This document shows positions 32,093 through 44,470 of a stretch of DNA of 63,704 nucleotides, in pieces. Made by a program: the position numbers and the translations under genes. A model generated the notes under the pieces. That model did not search any database, was not told the origin of the DNA, and was given only the letters and a program-made list of their open reading frames with translations. Where the stretch lies: the NCBI GenBank assembly GCA_027596075.1, contig JADGJC010000213.1, forward strand, positions 1 through 63,704. Reading direction: 5' to 3'. Source of the stretch: Rhizophlyctis rosea (taxonomy: Eukaryota > Chytridiomycota > Chytridiomycetes > Rhizophlyctidales > Rhizophlyctidaceae). Every line of letters starts with the position of its first letter. Position 1 is the first letter of the stretch.

Positions 32093-35070
32093 AAACATAT
32101 TACGTATTGCTGTCGTGTCGAGTTCTATATGTAGCGTATATAGTATCGGGAGGGGACACTTTTATATACCAGGGAGATAATTTTACAAAAACAAAAAAAG
32201 TATACCAGAGGGGAATGTATATAGTTTCGGGGTTGGGTATGTAGGTGTGTATGTAGGGTGTTTGTTAATAGTGAGTGTAGTGGTTCTGTGTTATGGGGAG
32301 AACAGTTCTGATTGTGGGTGATTTGAAGGGTTTGACTACATGCGTGGACAAACTGGGTGCTGAGTGGATCTCAGTGTGGGATCCATTGCATGCCTATGCG
32401 AGCACCGACGCCTGTTCTTTTTCTTGCCTGTCAATCCCTTCTGAGCTTAAGATAGCTTGATGGGCGGCATCACTGCGAACACGTCGATCAATGGTAGGCA
32501 GATTGTGCAAGGGAAAACAAAAGAAAAAGAGTGTTTGAAGATGCAGCGACATCGGAGGTATGACCAGGCAAAGCGACTCCTCCCACTGATTTAACACCCA
32601 ACTTAAATACCGCACATGGGGCGATAGTCGAGAATTCAGATTTCTAATTTGAGATGCAGTGCAAGACAAAAACGAATCTGCTTGAATCACAACTGGATGG
32701 TGTCGCATTCCACGCCAGGTTCTGGCCACCATAGTAGGGCATAGCCACAATCGGATATCCAATTCGCTCGCCCATGTTTCAGTTGATGCGGCCGGATCTG
32801 CCCTTGGTCATCCATTTTCATGATGGAGAAGTACTTCGACTACGATCAAAGGGAACGGGAAAGCACTTTATAATGCTAACTCATCGGGCAGCCGCATACG
32901 GTTGCGCCAAGCTGGTATAAACTTCTTCGGCCCGACGACTTTTTCCGCCTGCATGTGAACTCCGATTGCAGGATCAAAGTTCCAGTTGGAACGGGATGGT
33001 ATACCCGAAATGCGCGAAAATAAGTAAACTAGAGACCAAGCATGGTTGGAAGGTAATTGGGCAACTGATTTTACGACTCGGCGTCTTTAGGGTGATTCAT
33101 TCAATGACATGTGTCACGATCAGTCAGTCAACATGAACGCCGTCAAACTGCAGTCTCGGACGCATTGATGATTAATGAGCCAAAAACGGAGTATGAGGAG
33201 TTGCCCAGGAGCGTAATGCGGCAACTCAGGTACCCAAACGCTTTCGACTTCACACAAACTAAGCCTGGCAACATGCGCCCCTCATGCATCAAGAATGACC
33301 AGTAAGCAGATGGGTGGACGATGAAATGTCATGAAATCGAGTGTATTGAGTTATGCCTTGCGCATGATGCAAAACAATGCAGATTTTTCGGGGTCCGATT
33401 TGGTGTCCTTTTTCCCTGTTGAGCACTTGGAAGATTGGTACACAGACAAACTGATGTTGCAACGCATTCAATAAACAAATATCGCACATCGGTTGGTATG
33501 TCGCAGGAAAATGGTCTCCCTCGGGGCCAGCAGTGAACGAAGCTTGACCGATGACCGGACAATGCAATCCCGCAGACCTTTGATTGCATACTTGCTGGAA
33601 CTTAGCGACTCTTTGCATAAGCGATTCGCCCGGATGTTTCTTTACAATATTTTTCCACCCCTAGCAGTCGTTCATTCGCTGGGCTAATAACCCTTGGGGC
33701 AGTCAGCAAGCAATCCGGGACTCAACGGAATATCAGGCTCGAGAGAGGAGGAAAAAAAATGAGAGGAAGTTATTCGGTCGAATCACTTGGAGGATGGCCA
33801 GTGAAGACTGTTCCTCCTCAAATTCGAAATAACACTTTCCGGAAGTCAGCAGTGTAGCATAATGATGGTTTCTGAACGACAGAATACCTAGTGGAATGTT
33901 CCAAAAGCAAAAATCGAAACGCGTTGCCAAATGTAAGTGGGAGATACACGCCTGAATGGGGGCTGTCTCCAAGCTACAACAGCGAGCCATTCAATGCTTC
34001 GTTTTCATAGTTGTCCATTTCTCATATACTCCAGATTTGACTACGTACGCATTGGTCTTGATAGTACTGCTTTTACCGTTTGGGAGGCCTCAAGCGCTGT
34101 CTCATTCGTCCTGCATCGATGCGAGGGTGCAGCATGATTTTGGACGAAGTCTGCTATGTTCCGCGGGGCAACTGACAGTCAACGTACGTGTAGGTATGCC
34201 ACATTCAATGTGAACCGCGTTATGACGTATGGAGAAAAAGCAATTTGCCAATGAGCTCCTCGACTTACTTGGCTATGAAGATCCCGCAAGAGGTCTATCC
34301 TCCAGCCAACACGGTGGTATCGCATTGTGTAGCCAATCTGACAATTGATTGATACTCGATATTTTCATTGATGTATGAAGACCCCACGACACAGGGCGGA
34401 GATGAAAGCAAAGAAAATCGTACGCCGGATACTTGAAGTATATCACATTGGTATGGCGGCTGTGTTGAACTTGTGCATCAGCCTGCCGTGCTGTGCCAAC
34501 ATCAACTATGCCAGATGGAGCAAACCGTCATTGCGAATCAAAAGTTGAAAGCTGACCAAGTTGGTAGACACCGCAGTGTGATCAGTGTCAGATGTGCTGA
34601 ACTGCTTAGTTTTAAGTCACCTCTTCCGTAAACGGCGAAACAATCCACATCCGGCGCTGCCTTTTGCATTCTTTGTGCCATCCCTTCGTTATTCCCTCCT
34701 CAATACACACACGTTTTCATTTACTTACAGCCTGCCGTATCAAGCCGCTACAGGTGGGCTGGCAAATGAGTATGGCTGAACGCGAGGGGCGGTGAGTTGG
34801 TGAACCCGTGAGACCATGGAAGTGATATTGCTTACATAATCTCATTTTCCCTCTGAGTTCCAAGGGTCCCGAATGTTTATTTGTGGCACCCATCCGGGCC
34901 AACTCTGCCCTCCGGCATTTCGGACGGCTGGGTTGGTGGCAATATCCTTCCCTTCCCTTTCTTGCCTACTGTTGCCCTTCGACATTTCGCTCATATTATA
35001 AGAAGAACCGGAAGGGGTTCCCATCCCCTCATAACCAAATCAATTTCTTGGACCTGAACAACCCTCAACA
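32093..35070. other. Gene-free region, about 3 kb
   Basis: No convincing gene. The first ~250 bp is a T/G/A-rich 3' flank of the RhoGEF gene. Short frames at 32394-32762 (minus), 33111-33305 and 33943-34213 have no motifs or splice partners. From 34840 the sequence becomes pyrimidine-rich and leads into the oxidase start at 35071. Confidence 0.45.
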
Positions 35071-37426
35071 ATGTCCGCAGCCTCGAATGCCCCCAAAACC
35101 GTTGAGGAAGCAGCCGAAGAAGTCCTCTTTACGCCAGACCTTATCGCAGTCCTGGCCGCCATAGCCGACACCTTCATAGCACCACTTTCTTCCCAAGAAA
35201 CCTCAGACTTCGTCACTGAATACACCTCCAAAGTCAATGGTCCATCTCCTGCCTCTGCATCGGCTCTCACCGCCTATGCAGTCCTCCGCGCCTCGGACCT
35301 AGACGTAGCAGGCTACCTCGCCTCAACCCTCCCCCTGAGCACACCCAAGAAAGTCCTCAAGGATCTCCTCTTCATTCTATGGCTTCTCACCACCCGCCGA
35401 GGCACATGGGTTCTCTGCGGCGGTCCCTCAACCCTTTTCCCTAAATCCTTCATAGAGATGTCTACAGAAGAGAGAACTGCAGCTCTTCTCACGCTGAGCA
35501 ACAGCTCCCTGTTACCCCTCCGTGTCCTTTTCACGACGTTCAAAGGGATTGTAAGCAGGGTTGTCTATGGAAAGCGGATACCCGATGGAGAGGGCAAATT
35601 GGCAAACCCTACTCATCCCGCGATCGGCTATCCTGGCCCTGTTACGGAGAAACAGCGGGCGGTTGCTGGGGACGTCTGGATGCCTGAGTTCTTGGATGTT
35701 GAGACTTTAGCACGGAGCAGAGGGATTTCGAAGGACGTGCCGGTGGAGTTGGAAGTTGATGTTGTTGTAATTGGATCTGGGGCGGGCGGTGGTGTCGTCG
35801 GTGGGTTTCGCCTATTTAATTGTCCACGCACATTCACTGGCTTACCGGTATTTTACTCCTATTCCTACCATAGCTGGCGAACTTGCCACCGCAGGCCACT
35901 CGGTGCTCGTCCTGGAGAAAGGCACCTTCACGCATGCTCCCGACCTCCCTCTCACCGAACTTGAATCCATGTCTACCCTTTACGAATCAAAAGGTCTCCT
36001 CCAATCCGACAACGGATCCATCTTTGTCTTTGCCGGCTCCACCTTCGGAGGCGGAACCTTCGTCAACTGGTCCGGCTCCCTCCGTGCCCCACACAGCGTT
36101 CGCGCCGAGTGGGCAGAAAAGTATCAACTACCCCACTTCGTATCCCGAGCATATGGACGGTCGCTGGATAAAATTGAGGCGCGGTTGGGCATATCAAAGG
36201 ACAGAATCAAGCACAATGAGCCAAATAGTGTTTTGATTGATGGGTGTAAGAAACTAGGCTATCCCGTTGACGCCATTCCGCAGAACACGGGAACCCATGA
36301 GCATTCGTGTGGGTTTTGTGGGCTGGGATGTCCATATGGCGAGAAGCAGGGCACGAGCGTAAGCTACCTCCGAGACGCCGCCAATCACGGCGCCAAGTTT
36401 ATCCAAGGCTGCTTCGTAGACAAAGTCATCCACCACGACGGTGTGGCAGTTGGCGTAAAAGCCAAAGTGGGCCCCACCCGCCAACCACTAACAGTCCGCG
36501 CCCGCCGCGTAGTCTGCTCCGCCGGCTCCCTCTCCACACCCTCCATTCTCCGCCGCTCCGGCCTATGCAACCCCAACATTGGAAAACACCTTCACCTCCA
36601 CCCCGTCGGTCTCGTCCTCGGCATCTTCCCCGACCGCCTCATTCAACCCTACAAAGGCAGCATCATGACAACCGTTTCCAACGCCGTCGCCGACCTATCC
36701 GGCACTGGCTACGGTGCCCGCCTCGAAATCCCCTTCATGCACCCATCCCTTTACTCCATGGTCCTCCCCTGGCGCTCCGCCAAAGACCACAAACGCCTAA
36801 TGACATTCTTCGACCGCATCGTCCCCATCATTGTCCTCCTGCGGGACGAAGTTTCAGAAGGCGACGTCTGGCAAGACGACGAAAACAATGTCCGCGTCAA
36901 CTACGACATCAAAGAACTCGATTTAGACCGTATCGTTACGGGCATGCAAGCTGCGACCAAAGTCCTTATCGCCGCCGGAGCCAGCGAGATCTTCACAGGC
37001 CAGCAACACCTTCCTTCGTTACAGGTAGACTCGAAGGCGGAGGAGCCATTTGCTAGTGAGGAGTACAAGACCTGGATCGCGGAGATGAAACGGCAAAAAT
37101 GGCACATCCCTCTCTTCTGTGCGCATCAGATGGGAACTTGTCGAATGAGCGGGGACGTGAAAGTCGGCGCTTGTAATCCGGAGGGGGAGACGTGGGAAGT
37201 CAAAAACCTGTGGGTTGCGGACACAAGTTTGTTCCCTACCGCCAGTGGTGTCAAGTATGTGTCGTTTTGCCGTCGATTGACTGGTTTAGAGTGCTATGTT
37301 GATGTGCTGACATGCTATTTGTTCTTTTTCAGCCCCATGTTGACGACGTTTAGCGTTGCGGATACGGTTGCCCAGAACTTGAAGAAGAGCTTGGAAAGGG
37401 AGGCGAAGGTTGTAAAGGAGGAGTGA
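35071..37426 (+). CDS. Long-chain fatty alcohol oxidase (GMC oxidoreductase)
   Basis: FAD enzyme oxidising long-chain fatty alcohols to aldehydes with H2O2 release, typically in peroxisomes or on endomembranes. Three exons (35071-35800, 35874-37254, 37333-37426) join in phase to 734 residues, the usual length of the FAO family. The N-terminal ~200 residues are the FAO-specific helical extension. The FAD dinucleotide fold is split by intron 1: VDVVVIGSGAGGGVV then AGELATAGHSVLVLEKG. Further motifs are STFGGGTFVNWSGSLRAP, the Cys-rich HEHSCGFCGLGCPYGEKQGT, the active-site region FCAHQMGTCRMSGD, and the C-terminal NLWVADTSLFPTASGV followed after intron 2 by NPMLTTFSVADTVAQN. It ends REAKVVKEE with no classical SKL peroxisomal signal. 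Start Met 35071 is the first in frame after a CAACA-type context. Third-codon-base composition switches sharply within exon 2. Confidence 0.92.
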
Positions 37427-37752
37427 ATATTCGTTTCGCCAATGTTGCTGCCATTCGGTAGGCGGAAAATTACCGAGGGAACAATGCGTCGATGGCGCCG
37501 TTTGTACATATCGGTAGATGTTCGGAGCTTGTTTCGAAGCAACCGTTCCTACTGGAACTTGGAAAATTTCGCCATTGCCATTGTATCATGTTGGTGCAAA
37601 GATCATATTGCATTCCAACCATTCATGACGAACCCACATTATCAATCTGATGTATCTTGTAGCATGATGTCGTGTTAGGGTGACTATTTACAATGATATG
37701 CTTACAACCTTTTGTACCACATCTGCTGTTCTGCCCTTACGTCGACCGCTCC
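37427..37752. other. Convergent 3' intergenic region
   Basis: 326 bp between the stops of the oxidase (plus) and the membrane-protein gene (minus). It is AT-richer than its surroundings and no ORF has coding character. It presumably holds both 3' UTRs. Confidence 0.45.
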
Positions 37753-39013
37753 TTACGGCACAGCACTCGTGCCATCGGGGCCACCAACAGCCTCATCCCG
37801 ACTGTTTGACCTCGACCGGGCGTAAGCATACGGATACCCGTACGTAGGATCATACGTATAGCTCGGATGCGTCCACTGCGACGCAGCCGGATACGGTTCC
37901 CCATGTGTCGCTTCCGCGTACGTGCCTTCCGGATGCGAAAAGGGCGATTCGGGACGCACATGCGAAAGTGATTCAAGACGCGGAGATACAGGACGGTATG
38001 GCATTTGTTGCGTCAGTCCCGAGTAAGAGTGCATTGATTGGTGGGACGTGGACGATTCAGAGGTTGGAGGTGAGAGTGGGCGTGCTATATGGGTAGGTAA
38101 GAAGTCATTCTGTGGCTGGAAAGAGGAGTCGAGTTGCATGGAGGAGTAGAGGGAGGACGCTCGGTGGCTTGATGGTGGTGCGATCTGCGATTGGTAAGAC
38201 AGGGGCCTGGATGCGAATGACGTGATGATGGGGGAATAGAGTGCCGAATCGTAGCGCGGGGAAGGTGGTGGGAGGGACCGTTGGTGAGATATGACTGGCG
38301 AACCTCGGAACACGCCAGGAAAGCCTGGAGATGCAGGGACGGATAATGCCGGGGAATTTGGCCGCTTCTGTTGCATGCCCGTGAAGGCAGCCGCGGCTTT
38401 CGTTTCTAGTTATGCACGAACCAAAAGATCTTAGCAATCACAATCGAACTGTTCATGCTCAACCAAGTTCCTCACCATCATCCTTGCGGGCGCGGATCCT
38501 CTTGTTTATTTTGAAAGCTACATAAAGCGCAATGGCTAAGGCGGCATTAATCCCCAAGACAACCCCAACCACCCGTCCCAAATGCCCATCATTCACATCG
38601 CCGCTGGCATCAGCTGACGTTGGCGTCGAGTTTGGAACCAACGATGGGATTGCGTTCGTAATGCCCGTCGTGGTCTCCACCGTCGATGCGGCCCCACTGC
38701 TCAGGATTCCATCCACTGATGTTGGCACAGCGTTTCCGGCAGCACTAACAACAGTAATCGTGGTCATCGTCACCGTTGGAGCGGCACTTGGCTGTGTAAC
38801 TGACGGGTCTGCGGTCATTGCAGATGATATCGTAGTAGAAGGCTGTTGCGCTTCATTTGTAGGCTGCTGTGCATTAGAAGTCGGCCGTGTCCTAATGCGA
38901 TTGCGTGTGGTTGAGGTGGGATTGACATTTTCAGCATTCGACGTGTTCGAAGGTGAGACGGTAGTTGGAGCGTCTATCGTTGCGATGGGATCCACAGATT
39001 TTGATTCTGACAT
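37753..39013 (-). CDS. Ser/Thr-rich single-pass membrane protein with cytoplasmic Pro/Ser tail
   Basis: Two exons (39013-38476, 38405-37753) join in phase 1 to 396 residues. The branch sequence TGCTAAG lies before the acceptor. Residues 1-140 are Ser/Thr/Ala/Pro-rich, like an O-glycosylated ectodomain. One membrane segment, VVGVVLGINAALAIALYVAF, is followed by a basic stop-transfer KINKRIRARK. The tail is Ser/Pro/Tyr-rich (HQRSLPPPSPRYDSALYSPI). The layout resembles fungal wall-stress sensors (Mid2/WSC-like), but no cysteine-rich WSC head lies in these exons. The chosen start lacks a signal peptide, is preceded by an acceptor-like TTCTTATAG, and has a nearby in-frame stop upstream. A 5' exon is therefore likely missing, and the Cys-containing frame at 39123-39491 is a candidate. 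The topology is inferred. Confidence 0.68.
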
Positions 39014-39764
39014 TGCGGTATTGCCTATAAGAAACGGAAATCAACGTTGGGAATACCTGCATTCAGTAGCAAAAACGCTCTGTATATCACCTCTCAAAAC
39101 CCTTCCAATATACTCAACAAACTCAACAAGCGGAAGAGTACAAGACCAAAAGAAGCCCGGTAACAGGTGAGATTACATTTTCAATTCCAGCGCGACTACC
39201 ACAAGTCACTCCAGTGATGACGGTAATATCCGCGCTTACGATTCCATCTTCAAAAAAAAGACCGCTGCTCTCGTTCCAAGCGCCTCGGGAGAGATCCGCA
39301 CAACATGCCATGGAGTGACCGCGCTTCACACGGCCCAGACATGTACCGGCGGGGCCCCATTGGAATGGGCAGGGGTTCCTGCACAGGGACATCTTTCCCT
39401 GGAAAAGCAAGAGGCGGCCCAAGTGGCACGGGACGTGGCGCCAACTGTGCCAGCTGTGCCCCCCAACGCCTTTGCCGTCTCTTTCGATCAATCAATCAAC
39501 AGCACAACATCAACCAATAGTCACAAAATTCCATAGAGACAAACAAAAAAACATAAAAATATTATGTGCATGGAGAACAAACATCTCCAGTTATTTAAAA
39601 ATAACAAAGACTAAACCTAAAGAAAAAAATCAAGCCAAACAAATAGAAAGCCCCAACTCCCACAACTTTTATACACAGCGAAGAGACCGCTCCCCATCCC
39701 TTCCAAAAAAATAACATTACGCACACACCATCTAGCTAAAACCCCCCACTCCCTCCCCACAAAT
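39014..39764. other. Region between membrane-protein and importin genes; possible upstream exon at 39123-39491
   Basis: The minus-strand frame 39491-39123 reads like an extracellular Cys domain: MSLCRNPCPFQWGPAGTCLG, then HSMACCADLSRGAWNESSGL and ITGVTCGSRAGIEN. It could be the missing ectodomain of the membrane protein immediately downstream. I could not find a donor and acceptor pair that joins the two frames cleanly, so it is not called as part of that gene. From 39540 to 39730 the + strand is A-rich, which is the T-rich 3' flank of the importin gene. Confidence 0.4.
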
Positions 39765-42700
39765 CTACGCCTTAACCCCCTCCGCCTTCTTCTGCGCCTC
39801 CGCCAAAGCCTTGGCCCTATTCTCCCCCGCAGTCTTAACCACCATCTGCACAACCATCTGCTGCTCCGCACTCAACGCCCCCCCAACAAGCCCCGCAACA
39901 TCCGGCCTCCCATTCAACGCCGCAAGCGTCTGCTCAAACCTCCCAAAAGCATCAACACCATCAAGCGGAGTCTCCATCGTCAAATCCTCCTCATCCAACT
40001 CCTCCAAATCCTCATTATCCGCGTCCTCCGCGCCAGCTTTAGCCGCTTGTGCCTCTTTCATGGCTTCAAGGTAAATCATGTACTTGTCTTCTTCGTCGAG
40101 GACGTCGCCGTCTTCTTCGAGTTCGTCGTCGTCGTCAACGTCGTTGAGGAGGCCGCTGGCGTCTTCGTCGTCGTCTTCTTCGACGTCGTTGTCTTCGTCG
40201 TCGCGGACTTTTTCGAGTTCTTCCCGAGCTGCACAAATGGGTGTAAGCCAACGATCATAACACCCCATCAAGCATTTCTGTGAGCCCAAAAACCCACCAG
40301 CAATGGCCATAGGCAAAGTCTCAAAAACCTTCAACGCAGCATGCAAAAGCGAAACCCAATGCGCCCCATGCAAACTCGCCGGCAACTGATCCATTGGCAA
40401 CTCCAAAATCGCACTCAGAGCAATAATGCAAAGCTTCTTGTCATGCACCCTCCTGAAGATTTCAATGTTTCGGAACCATAGTTCGAAGAAGGCGGTTGTG
40501 GCATGACGTTGTTCGAGGAGGGCGAGGGTGGCGGCGGGGTTGTAGTAGAGGGCATTGATGACGATGGCGAGGCAGCGTTCGCGGAAGGTGCGTGGCGAGG
40601 TCTTTTTGGTGTCTTGGAGGTAGTGGAAGGCGACGTCCAGGCATTGTGGGATGTACTACACGTCACAAGCAAACTATTAGCATACACAATTTCCTTCAAG
40701 TGACCAAACCATTACAAAAAAAAACTCACCGCATCAATCCCCCCCCTCAAATGCAACAACATACACTCAACAAGCTCCGCCCCCCTACACCGATCCTCAT
40801 CACTAAACCTCTCATAACTCCCCGTCATAACCGTCCCAATAATATCAAACATCTTCTGCTGATGCGCAGGACTCTGCAAAAACACCTCCTTCCCATACGA
40901 AATAAAGTTATCAAAGCAGCCCGAAAACTCCTTGATATAATCCGTCGCGTCCGAGTTGGGGTTCTTCAAAGCCGCGTACATCAGTTCGAAGATTTGCCAC
41001 ATGGTAGGGGAAATGGTTTTGGAACAGTAGGTCGAGGCTTCGATGATTTCGACGACGCCGTTGTAAAGGTCTACAATGGGAATCAACGTTACATCAGTCG
41101 TCACGCCATAAGCAGGAAGCAAATACATCCGATACCTACCAATAACACCATTCTGGAACACATTCTCAATAACCGGATAAATCGTCTGCTCCAACTCCAA
41201 CAAAATAGCCTGCGAAGACTCCATGGCAATAACCAACGTGTACATGGTATTCAAAACCCCTTCAGCAGCGCCCAATTTCTCCTCAATGCCATCCTCGAGG
41301 TCATTCTCTGCGCTGTTGACTTCCGTGATGAGGCGCATGAAGGTGTCGCGCTGTGTGACAATGATGGCGGACCAATCAGTCACCATTGCAGTGCGGAGAT
41401 GAGACAAGAAGATATCGACTCACTAAAGAAGTAGCAAGGTGAACAGCAAACGGCGCCAATTCGGTCGCATACTTTTCAACGAGGTCATCGATAACAGCAG
41501 TAAGGGCTTCGAGATCCACTTGGTTGCCCAAGTTCAGCAAGACTGAGAGAAATACACTTTTTAGCATACCAATCTGAAGGCGAATGAAATACTACAAATC
41601 CACCTACTTTGCATAATCTGTTGCACGTGTTGCTTCATAGCATCAAAGACTGATTGATAAACGTTGATGTCAATAAAGAGCCGCCAAACTCTCATCACGA
41701 ACCAAAATCACTCACTCGACGCAACATCAAAGAAATGCTTGATAGCCAAAGCCGCCAAAACAGCCACAGGCAACTCCGGGTCCTGCATGGCCTGCAAAAT
41801 AGCTTGGAACATATGGTTCAAGAACTCCTGGTTCTTGTAGACGAGACCGTCAAAGCAGAGAGCAACTTCGCAAGCCTGTCATAATATATGTAAGTATCAT
41901 ATTACAAATGCCGAGCGTATTGTTTAGTACTTACTCTTGCCCTCAAGAACGCATGCGGACTTTTAAACTCGGGGTAAACATGCACAGACAAGAACTGCTC
42001 AATCTGGTCCTTGATGGGCGACCCATCATCCAAAACCAACTCCGCCAAGATAGAAATCATCTTCAACGCGCCATCCTTCTGACGAGGATCCCGTTGTGCC
42101 TCAGGAGTGGCGTTATACCTAAATCACCAAACCGCATTAAATTCCACAAACCCAAAAAAATTCCATCCAAAAACCATCCAACCAACCTGTCCAAAATCCC
42201 ATTCACCATACCAATAATCGGCATAAACGTAACCTTCTTCCTGCTCTCCGCCAACGCAAACAACAAATCCTCCGCTGCAGCCACAGGACTCCGGAACTCC
42301 TCCAACACATCGTCCAGCTTTTTTCGGATGTACTCCACAGAGTCGTCCGACCAAAGCTCCTGGTCCTCGTCCGAGAAGCACATCAAGGGGAAGATGAATT
42401 GACCGACGAGGGGTTCGAGATGGGGCTTGAGAAGGCGCCAGGTGCTCTTACGGTTCACACTGGGGAAGGGATCAGACTTTCATTGCCACACAAATGAGGG
42501 AGGAGATCAGACATACCAGTCCTTCAGGAACACGCAAATCTTTTGCTTCACACGCGGGCTCTGCCAAACTCCAGAAATGCACACTTCGACTTGTTTGAGG
42601 TAAGCTTGGAGAATGTTGGGTGCAAAGTGCTCGTTGAACATGGCGGCAAAGTTATTGTTGTGGTCCTTCTTCGTGGTCTTGACGACGGCGGAACGGGTAT

Positions 42701-44068
42701 CGGCGTATCTGGCGACATTGTTCCGTCAATCAGTTTTCCCTCTCAATGACGATAATCCGATTCAAAACTTACTTGGAGAAAAGGGTGTTCAAGCAAGCGT
42801 AAGCCCACTTCTTGGCCTTCCACCACGGGTGCAACTCCCGTGCCTCCGCATCTTGCGGCATTCCAGGCATGTCCATTGGCAAAGGCTTCTCTACTACTTG
42901 CACGAACGCGGTGCCCCAAGGGACAAGGTTGGCGGTCTCGCCCTGGAATTTGGATAGCGCCATCTACACCGAGCTGTCAATATCACCAATTCCCAATTCG
43001 TCAATCAAGGCATGAGGTCCTCACCTGAATGCTCTTGTGGTAGGTCTTAAAAACAATTCTGACCATCTCTCCCGCCTCCACTTCATTCGATGGAATGAGT
43101 CTGACCGCTACAGCGTGCAAATGAGGTAGGAATTGAGCCATGATTTCGTTAATCTGATCCCGGTTGTCCTTGTATCTTGTCGAACTTCAGTCGGCGCCCA
43201 CTCATTATACGCCCAGATAGACAAAAACTCACTGGTAGAGCTTCGCAAGCTCTTGGAATGCTGCAAGACCGGCGTACACGGCCTGCTGGTCTTGGCTTTG
43301 TACCATGGTGAGGACCTCCGGCAGGAATTGCGGCCAGTGCCCTTCCCGGAACTCGAATTGGAGGATTGTGGACAGGGTTGCGATCAGTTGGACTCTGGAA
43401 AAGCAAAACACGGTCAGGATATGTTTGAGTCGAATAATCAACGTCTGAGTCTTCATTGAAGCAGCTCAGTGTAACTATGACTATCTTTTCTAACCCTCAT
43501 CACGGCTGGCTTCCAAAACGAAAACCGATTGAAACCGTTATGGCCGAAATTGTATTTTTTCATCATGCTGGTGTTGTTCGCAAGTGTCGATTGATCCACA
43601 CACTCTCGATTCAATTACCTTACGGAATGCGGCAACCTAGCAAGAGCTTGTAGCAGGTGCTGCATGACGAATTGTCTGTCTGGTTGGCTGACGGGGATTT
43701 TCTTTGGGTTGGAGGGTGAGTCCCATCCATGAACGACACGGTTTTTGAAGTAGATGGCCGCTGAAGGAACCCGGTTAGTAACTTGAAGACAGTCAAAAAG
43801 AGACGGAAGACGAAAGGAGATTTACCTGCTTGAGGAACGGCGCTATTGGGTTGCGGGTTGCCGATGAGGGTGAGGAGCACGGTGAGGAAGTTCGGGGCAG
43901 CTTCGAACTGTTGTGGGGATAGGAAGGAAAGGTCAAGCTCTTTCCCACAGTCAACCACACGCCAGAAGCAGTAAGTACCTTCTTCAATTGTGTTTCTGCG
44001 TGCATTTGGACATTTCTGTCCGGAGACTGGGTCTCCTCGAAAAGACGGTAGAGTGTTTGTGCGTCCAT
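39765..44068 (-). CDS. NMD5: Importin-7/8-type karyopherin (Nmd5/Sxm1 family)
   Basis: Nuclear import receptor of the importin-beta superfamily. It binds RanGTP through its N-terminal domain and carries ribosomal and other cargo through the nuclear pore. More than a dozen exons give about 1030 residues, matching IPO7/Nmd5. It starts MDAQTLYRLFEETQSPDRNV (an importin-beta N-terminal helix; Met 44089 is an alternative seven residues upstream). Next come FEAAPNFLTVLLTLIGNPQP, AIYFKNRVVHGWDSP and RQFVMQHLLQALARLP-type HEAT helices. The later exons contain LEPLVGQFIFPLMCFSDEDQ and ELWSDDSVEYIRKKLDDVLE, which are diagnostic of the importin-7/8 group. The C-terminus has the expected acidic loop (REELEKVRDDEDNDVEEDDD) and EDKYMIYLEAMKEAQAAKAG, and ends KKAEGVKA. 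Introns are short. Within single exons the synonymous bases flip between A/C-rich and G/T-rich blocks. Confidence 0.88.
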
Positions 44069-44470
44069 TGCGCCGTCAACACCCAGCATAACGTGTGTGA
44101 GTGGGATAGTGCGGGACCGTAGTGTGACAGGGATAGATACACGTATGAACTACCCTATGCCTATATCCCCGTATACAAACCGACGAAGATGACAGCGCGC
44201 CGGGTGTTGGAAAATAGCACGACCAGACCAAAGAAACCAAAAAAATTTCGAGGGAGATTGAGGGAGGCGATCAGGGTGGCAAAGTACTGTGGCGCGCGTT
44301 TGACAGCGGGTGGCGGTGGGCGGAGTAAATGGGTGTGGCTGGTATGGGTAAGCAAGCTCGCTGCGCTCTCTCTCCCCACTCCACTTGTTCCCACGCTCAA
44401 CTCATCCACTGCTGATTGACCAACCCATTCTCTTCTACAACCTACCGCTACAAGGCGTCTCACGAAGTTA
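44069..44470. promoter_or_regulatory. Divergent promoter of importin and APC10 genes
   Basis: 402 bp separate two start codons pointing away from each other (44068 minus, 44471 plus). No ORF or obvious TATA box is present. It is likely a shared housekeeping promoter. Confidence 0.5.

Noticed and set aside
40592..41434. 280-residue plus-strand ORF inside the importin gene
   Set aside because: It crosses importin exons and introns in antisense and owes its length to the A/C-rich blocks, which contain few stop codons on that strand.
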